From NCBI GenBank assembly GCA_020736575.1, contig JAGPYM010000012.1, forward strand, positions 62,001 to 126,000: a DNA stretch of 64,000 bases, in the 5' to 3' direction. Source of the DNA: Thelonectria olida (taxonomy: Eukaryota; Ascomycota; Sordariomycetes; Hypocreales; Nectriaceae). Below the pieces are notes generated by a model that saw only the letters and a program-made list of their open reading frames with translations, was not told the DNA's origin and did no database searches. Shown piece by piece: positions 57,183-64,000 of this stretch (the first letter of the stretch is position 1; each line of letters opens with the position of its first letter). A program made the translations under genes and the position numbers.

Positions 57183-60100
57183 TTTTGGACTCTCTAGGTG
57201 ACAGCGTGCGGAAATGGGTTATCGTTTAAGAGCAAATTATAGGATGAAATAAAGTTTAAGCCTTGTGAAGCACAATATAAGACAGTACGTACATCGTAGT
57301 CTAAGCCCTCATCCCTGTTGTCGTCCTTTATGCCTATCATTGCCATCATATGTCTTGTTTGCCCTCCCCTGCCCGTTGGCGCAGCCGCGTCATCCCGTCG
57401 ATAATGTGTTACCTATGCTTGCCCGACCCCTCTCATAGACTGCGCCGTTTCTAGCGCAGCTTTCCGCACCTCCTCGCTCATGCCGGAACCCTCCTTTGCA
57501 AGCTCCTCAAGCCGGGTTCGCCAGAAGTCCCACCGTTACTGGTACCTCATGAATGGCCCATGGAACAACGGGCCTGCTTCAACCCAGGCCGAGTCCTCCT
57601 CTGTGACTTGTATGCAGCCAACGTTTTGCATTGCCCACTAGAGAAGGGGTTAAACATCACCAACATCACCAACACCGGATTGCAAGGCCGTTTCATATTC
57701 GATATCAAGGAGCGAATGAGTTCCAAGATCCCGGTTCCTCTAACCCGGCTTGCCAGACAATATTTTCATAACTGCCGTGACACCTACCGAAGCTGTTGGG
57801 GCGCCCACGAGGCCCGTACCTATGTCGCGAACACTCTTCAGAAACTCGCCCAGCGTCAAGTAATAATTTCCATCTTGTATAGATCCGCGCGCTTACTTAT
57901 TCAAGGCTTCGCACACTAAAAACCAGATAACCAACAATATACCAGTGAGCCAGAAGACACTGACGCCCCAGTATTCACAAGACCTGGCTTTTTTGTGAGT
58001 AACCAAGATGGAATCGCTTGAATATAGCCGCTGACCACTCATATGGCAGTATCAAATCGAGATACATGAACCAGGGTATGAAAACTCCAAGCATGAGATG
58101 GCAGCAATGGATCAGTCTTCTCGCCCGACCCAAAGAAATATCACAATCGAAATACTAATGGTGAAAGACCACCTCTGAGCGCTCCGTCGTGGGCGGAATA
58201 TCCAGGCGTTCCAAGCCAACAAAATAGCTCACGCCCTTGAAACTATCAAGGCGACAAACCTGGGCCTGTGGGAGCCGTTGCAACGATAAGGGCGGAAGCG
58301 AACTCGATGTAGCCTACCTGCCATGATGAGACAAGAGCTACTCGCGGGCCTCGAAAGGGGAAGATCTAAGCACTCTGTACAGCTGACGTCGTACGCGCGG
58401 GCTCCTACCTACACCGAAACTACCAAGCTCACGCGCTCCTAGGTCTCTGAAGGATGAGCCCAGACGTCCAGATTTCGACGTACGTTAATATTTCCATTGT
58501 ATGTTAGAAGTCAAATTGTGAGAAGCGTTCTTCATGTTCGCAGTGCTTCTTGGTTTATCAGGATGCTGTGGTGCAAGGTTGTTCGTAAGATTTAGCTGTG
58601 CTAGATACCTGTAGAATATCATGTCTTTGAATTTATTGTCAAGTTCGTTCCCTTTCACATTCCCTTTCACAGAGTCTATAGGCACTACCATGTTTATGTA
58701 GGTACCCAGTCACTGGGATGCCGTCTACTGCGTACCCATTAACCAAGTCCCGTGTGTCGACTGGAACTGAAATAGTCAAGTTGGCGTCGAGTTGGGCTCT
58801 AACTAAAATCATGCGAAGAAACAGCTTTGAGCTTGGTATGGCACGCTCTAGATAGTTAAGTGTTTTGATAATAAATCCAAATAGTGATTAGTCCTTTGCG
58901 TTAAGTAATGAAAATTTCTTCTTTCTTCTCCGAACTTCCTGGGCTAGGGAACCGACCGAAGTCATTGCCCTTCAGCCACTCATATGTCGCAAAGGGATAC
59001 AGGGTACGCGACGAAATGCTTAGTATCCAACAACTCTTCGGCTCCCTGTCCATTATAATTCACCAAGCATCTATTTCTGTACCAAGTTGCTCAATTTAAC
59101 AATCGTCCAGAGGCTCACAAAGACAGGGATTCCGTCATATCACGAACGGTCAGCGTCATGGTCAAGCCCCGTCGCTATAGTGAATGGGTCGGGCTCAATT
59201 CTTTGCGGAGCCTAACCTGGCCAAGGCCACCATTCCTGCGAGAAAGAGGTAGGACGGGAGCCATTGGGCAAAAGATTGACAACTAGAACTACGCCTGCTG
59301 TTGTGTGGCGGTGAGAGGAACTCAGATAGACAGCTGGGCAGAAATTAGGCGCCGATGAACTTGGCACGTGATGTAGCTGAATGATTTTACAGGAGTGTGG
59401 AAAGTGAGTGAAGAAGATGGAAGAGGATGGACATAAAATGTAGATTGATGGATAGGTTGATCTGGAGGCTGTTGAGCTTGTTTCGATGGGGTGTAGCGAT
59501 TCGTGTGAATGCAGACCGCAGATGGTGGGTGGAGTGTTGAGAATAGCTGTTGAAAGAGCCATCAGCATTTGTCGATCCATCTTGCAGCCGATGATCGAGG
59601 TTAGCTGGCGGATATGCATTCGTAATATGCACAAAATCTCACGGGATATAGACGAGTGTTCACAACGTTGCTGCATTGTTCCTAGTGGCATCCATGAATC
59701 GAAATAGGGGGCACACTCTTCGCTAGGTGCAGCTTCACGATGCAGCTTCCATATTGGGATTGTTCTTGAGACTCGACACAAGGGTATTGTCGGCCAATGG
59801 GACGCCAAAGTCTCCTCCCGAGTCGGAACGGGTGCCCTCGCAGTGTAACATGGTAGGACAATGACTCAATTGGATGTGGGATTGCTGGTGCGTGGAAGCG
59901 GCATGAAGAAAAAACGGCACACCACAGGGGTAGCTGACAAATCACACCGACCACTCATCTCGTTGTCCTCCACCTAATGTGTTGGACATTTATGTCCCCC
60001 CCTTTCGAGTGTGCCGTTTATTTCCAGACCGCCGCGTGACACGGCATGGAGAGGCGCAATTGTGGTGGGCGCAACAACCGTCCTGGCGTGAGAGAGGACA

Positions 60101-61486
60101 ATGAACAGAGGCCAGCACGCAACACAATGGCAGGGGAAGTTGTTGTGACATGTCACTCTTCACGGCCTTTGCAACCAGGCGAGGGGAGATTTGGGCGCTA
60201 AGAATGACGGTGGATGGTACCCAAATTTGAGAGGGCGAATTACACAGACTCGGAAGCGATTGTGAGCTTAATCGATCGTGTCGAACGATAAGCCACGATG
60301 ATGAGCCTCAGAATTGGGCACTCATTTTGGTGGTTGGCCTTAGGCACAAGAGCACTGCCCGAATATGTGATGTGTTGGGTTCGGTCGTGGACGAATTGGC
60401 GCATAACGAATTGCTCACGTGGGACAATGAAGAAGAGCAGATGTGCTGGGAGGCCTTCAGAAGAATCACGTGGAAGGGAATGGTACTGGCTGAGTGAACA
60501 GCGCATCAGATCGAGGAGTAGTTACAGGTTGCCTTACGGACGCTTCCTTAGGCAGACATTGACCCATGATGATAAGTGAGGCGAACGGGATGTTTATTCG
60601 TGGATTGTCTCACCATGAAGGTGATGATGCATCGTGCCGTCTTCAACGGATGCCCTGGCTGCGAGCCTAAATTAAGGTACCCGAACGTCTTTTACGGCGG
60701 TTTACGTTACCGGTGAGCCGGTTAATGCCTGAAGACTGCGCGAGGTCCGTCGATTCCATCGCTGGCTGCCCAGGGCGCTAAACTCTACCGCTGGGCTGGG
60801 CACCGTTTTCCGCGCCCGCGCTCACCGCAATCAAGCCTTCACTGATCAAGGCGGTCCATGGTCGCCTCTTCTCACATTCTCCATGCCATTGGCCTTCCAC
60901 GAGCGGGGGCGTCCGAATACAAGTCACCCAAAGGGCTGCCTGTCCTGTGAATTTTAGCACTCGCCGGATCTGTCCCCCGCCTCGATTCCGTCTGAATGGC
61001 TGGGGTTTCGTCTCCGAGAACGAATAAAACATCGGCAAAACTCCCACTGTGGATATCCACGCTGTACAAATATCCCACACACCTCCCGCTGACGTCTGTT
61101 TCTCTTCTCTTCTTCTCTCCTCCACACACAACCCAAAAACAGGTCGCAAAGCTATCACGAGGGTATCGTCTTGCCAGGGACCTTACTCTTCTGCCCGGAC
61201 CTCTTTGTCAATCTTTTGTGCGTCACACTCTCTTTCCCTCTTTTTCCTCTTTTACACCCACCCCCCTCTTCGCTCTTTTCGTCGCTCTCTAGACAAGTTC
61301 GCTTCAAGTTGGGAGATAAATACCTACCCCCCAAAGAGATTCGGTTTCTATATAAACGACCGTCGACCTGCCCCCCGTCTCCTCGGTTGTCCCAGTTCAA
61401 TCAACACATTCTCTCAATCTCTCCCCTCTCGAAATCCCCTCGAATCCATCTCTAGTCCCCTCGATACCCCCACCACAACCGCAGCT
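57183..61486. other. gene-poor interval (4.3 kb)
   Basis: No gene could be supported. An open frame at 57560-57919 (119 codons; IKERMSSKIPVPLTRLARQYF) reads somewhat protein-like and may be a relic, because no start context or continuing exon was found. 58500-59200 is AT-rich. 60250-60560 has an open plus frame of 93 codons, probably chance. The right 450 bases are the promoter and CT-rich leader of the BTB gene. Confidence 0.5.
61349..61356 (+). promoter_or_regulatory. TATA box of the BTB/POZ gene
   Basis: TATATAAA 131 bases before the ATG at 61487, within a pyrimidine-rich region. Confidence 0.6.
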
Positions 61487-62394
61487 ATGTTCAAGCGCTC
61501 GTTTCGGTCGCAAGACCAGCCTCAGAGCCGCGTCGACAAGACTGCGAGACTAAAGAGATCGACTTCGACTCGGGACCCCACGAAGCTGTCGAAACTGCAA
61601 AGATCGCTCGACGAGCAGGAAGCCCTCAACCACAGGGCACGAGCCAAGAAGGCCGCCGCCGCTACTGCGCAAACCCCCCGCAACCCCCCTCGCCCATCGT
61701 TACTCTCAACGTGGGCCGCGACGGTCGCCTCTTTGCAGCGCATGAAGATGTCCTCCGCCAGTCCCCTTTCTTTGAGGCTGCAATGCGGTCGGGATATTGC
61801 GATGCGCAGAGCAAGAGGATCTCCCTCCCCGACGAAGAACCCGAGGTCTTCTCCGCCATTCTCGAGTACCTATACAAGGGCGACTACTACCCCCGTCTGT
61901 TTCACAACAGGCACCGCAACTCTTGGGAACTCGAGGATCAAGGCCGGACACCTCAACCCTCCCCTAACCCCGAAAACGGAGGTGGCCGCGCAGGCATCAC
62001 CACCCCGTCCGAAGCCACCGTGTACCTGTCAAGCATCGACGCCCACATCCTTCGCGACACCGTCATCTACTGTGCCGCCGACCGATACGGCCTCGACGAG
62101 CTCAAGCGACTGAGCCTGCGCAAGCAGGGACTGCAAGCCGGCATCGACGTCGGCACCATCCTGCGGTCTGCCCAGTACGCCTACGCCAACACACCCGACT
62201 CGGACAGCCGCCTGCGCGCTCACTACCTCGCCCTGATCATCCGCTGCCGCAAGACGTTCAAGCGGAGCGGGACCATGCAGGCTGAGATGGAAGCTGGTGG
62301 CAGCAAGCTGTTCTTCGATTTGTTCGTCGCCATGTGCAACCACCTCGACGATGTCATCGACGTTACCAACGCGCGTACGCCAAAGACCGTCTGA
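61487..62394 (+). CDS. BTB/POZ domain protein with an apparent one-base frameshift
   Basis: About 302 residues if one missing base is allowed for. BTB/POZ proteins are dimerising adaptors, often for Cullin-3 ubiquitin ligases or transcription. The ATG at 61487 opens MFKRSFRSQDQPQSR and a conserved-looking helix KLSKLQRSLDEQEALNHRARAKK. The BTB domain itself lies in another frame from about 61690: TLNVGRDGRLFAAHEDVLR, SPFFEAAMRSG, ISLPDEEPEVFSAILEYLYKGDYY, then DTVIYCAADRYGLDELKRL and a C-terminal helical part SRLRAHYLALIIR ending TPKTV. The switch falls next to two runs of six C (61674-61679, 61684-61689) and needs one extra base, with no room for an intron. Either a sequence error in a homopolymer or a real lesion; family likeness continues on both sides. 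Confidence 0.78.
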
Positions 62395-63650
62395 AGGGCT
62401 GGAATGCTGCATTTGACAACACTCACAACAAATCTCCGTAAACGCGTGTGAATTTCACAGACGGATCATCATAGCCGGAGTGACGAGTGTTCGGAACGAA
62501 ACAAGACACCACCACCAACGAAAAACCAGGAAACTCACAAAAAAAGTGTAGCGATACCACGGGGATAATGGATTCAGCCGGCGTTGGTTTGCTTTTCGTG
62601 CTCCCTCATCAGATTGAAGTCCTCCATTTGGGAGTTTGTTTTCACTCCACTTCTCAAGAGGTTGGCCGACCGATTTATTGATGAGTACAAGAGCTGAGAG
62701 GATCTAATCCGCCGCATACGAGCCCACCGTCCTCCGCTCCAACTTTTTGTGGTTTCGAGTTGTTTTTCTGGCGATCTTGTACGGTTCTGCCTCGTTTTTT
62801 GCAACTTTCTGCTTTGCAACTCTCCGCTTTGATACCCCAAGATCTTTTTGGTTCACGATTTACACAGCAACGGAACATCTTTTTCTACCAATTGGCGTTT
62901 TTATTTACAGGGCACTGGATCTTGCTTTGTCTTTATCTGCAACGTTCAAAATGGAGAAAAGTATGGGAAAGGACAGTTATTTTTTCTCTGCTTCACCTGC
63001 GGGCAAAGGACCCAGATTGACAACGACTACCAAACACCTTTGCCCCATCTCAGAAACAGTCTTTTTTTTATTTTTTATCCACGGATGGAATCGTCGGTTT
63101 TTTTGCTCTTCATGAAAGCGGTTGGCGTTGTTTTGATGCATAGACCACTGGGAACGGCAAAAGGGAAACTCTCCATTCGACACACCACACGCAAATGCGT
63201 CAACCTGGGAGGAGGGTAATTTTCACATGACGGTCCACGGGATGGACCTGTGTGCCTCCGACATCCCAGTTGCATGTTGCGGTCAACTCTCACAACACCC
63301 CCCCAAAAAAAGGCAAAACATCACATCTCACTGGTTGACAATCGTTCTGATACTTTATTTTCCTTTGTACCTCTGGAGGAATACCGAACTTGGAGCATGA
63401 TGGACTCTGCATGGTCCCGGGGGCGAAGTTTTTGATTTCGCCGACAATCTTTATGACTTATGATCTTGATGATTTCTGTGTACATAGTACAGCAACAAGG
63501 GTCGCAGCGCGATCCTCCCTGGCGTGAGCTCCGTCAGGGTTGAGGAATTGAGAAATTCGGCCACCTCACAAGGTTGTTCCTGTCTCTTGCATATGAATGT
63601 GTGAATGTATTTGTGCACTTGGTGATGTATTCGTAGTCTATGCGTATTGT
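62395..63650. other. convergent 3' region, BTB gene / DUF1349-like gene
   Basis: 1.26 kb. No supported gene. Contains T-rich segments (62745-62970, 63060-63115) consistent with 3' untranslated sequence of one or both genes. Confidence 0.55.
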
Positions 63651-64000
63651 TCAGTTGTCCCACTTGACCTCAAAGTTCTCAAAGTGAACCTCCAACTCTC
63701 CGTCAATCTCCTTCCCTGGCCTTGCCGCAGCAGCGTTGACATCCAGCTGCCATCCCTCCCCGTTATCGTAGCCATACACCCAGCAAATCTCCCTCAGCGG
63801 CACCTTCGTCTCACCATCGACGTAATGCACCCACAGACACCGTCCCAGCTCGCCAACTTCTGTCTCGATGTGAATCGTGACAGTCTTGGAGCCTGCCTTG
63901 ATGTCGTCGGCGCCCGTGGGCGGGGTGGCGACGCTCCAGTCGGCCCAGGTGTCGCACGAGACGACGGAGAGGCGGACCGAGTCGTCGAGGCATTCGACGC
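63651..64000 (-). CDS. C-terminal part of a DUF1349-like protein, cut by window edge
   Basis: Reads open from the right edge to a stop at 63651-63653, 116 codons present; the start lies beyond 64000. Residue pattern SVVSCDTWADWSVATPP, VGELGRCLWVHYVDGE, VPLREICWVYGYDNGEGW and LEVHFENFEVKWDN fits the C-terminal half of a DUF1349 protein, a concanavalin-like beta-sandwich family of small cytosolic fungal proteins with unsettled function. High G/C at third positions supports coding. Missing N-terminus prevents a firmer call. Confidence 0.75.
   Translation of the reverse strand, partial: VECLDDSVRLSVVSCDTWADWSVATPPTGADDIKAGSKTVTIHIETEVGELGRCLWVHYVDGETKVPLREICWVYGYDNGEGWQLDVNAAAARPGKEIDGELEVHFENFEVKWDN

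Noticed and set aside
59212..59808. 198-codon minus-strand frame in the gene-poor stretch
   Set aside because: Ser/Ile/His-rich with no domain; looks like chance in AT-moderate DNA.
1..64000. CRISPR arrays, bacterial operons, prophage, intact transposons, rRNA
   Set aside because: None seen; gene structure is plainly that of a fungal nuclear genome.

Overview
The window is nuclear DNA of a filamentous ascomycete, most likely a member of the Sordariomycetes (Hypocreales-like). Evidence: short spliceosomal introns of about 45-95 bases with GTRNGT-type donors and CTAAC-like branch sites, pyrimidine-rich leaders before highly expressed genes, an intron-bearing tRNA gene, and fungal-only families (Zn2Cys6 regulator, Pth11-type rhodopsin-like protein, IML2, X-intrinsic aquaporin, ankyrin/CorA-like protein). 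No operons, CRISPR arrays, phage or intact transposons are seen. Exon boundaries below were set by hand from splice signals, reading phase and family similarity.

Left part (1-42 kb), mostly housekeeping: a sterol-desaturase-like membrane protein; IML2; the 26S proteasome small subunit SEM1/DSS1; phosphoglycerate kinase; an Mpv17/PMP22 protein; a Zn2Cys6 transcription factor; a small mitochondrial-type membrane protein; a GH31 alpha-xylosidase-like enzyme; a tRNA-Arg(CCG) with a 10-base intron; an acidic, probably nuclear protein; a kinesin with a long insert in its motor; a MARVEL-type tetraspan protein with poly-Gln; signal peptidase subunit SEC11; a CsbD-like stress protein divergent from SEC11; an unassigned polytopic membrane protein; a secreted Cys-containing protein; a Lys/Thr-repeat protein; and an aquaporin of the XIP class (NPL and NPARC motifs).

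Right part (43-64 kb), more accessory: a secreted GH62 arabinofuranosidase; an eight-exon protein with a NACHT-associated N-terminal domain, ankyrin repeats and a CorA-like GMN membrane tail, but no NTPase; a 2.7 kb gene broken by about ten frame changes yet still behind a good TATA promoter; a cytochrome P450 divergent from a Pth11-type rhodopsin-like receptor; a 4.3 kb gene-poor stretch; a BTB/POZ protein whose frame breaks by one base between two C6 runs; and the C-terminal end of a DUF1349-like protein cut by the window edge.

Two possible functional pairings are suggested by position only: the Zn2Cys6 regulator with the GH31 enzyme (both plus strand, 1.6 kb apart), and the P450 with the divergent rhodopsin-like protein. 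The most unusual loci are the ankyrin/CorA gene, the frame-broken gene beside it, and the XIP aquaporin.
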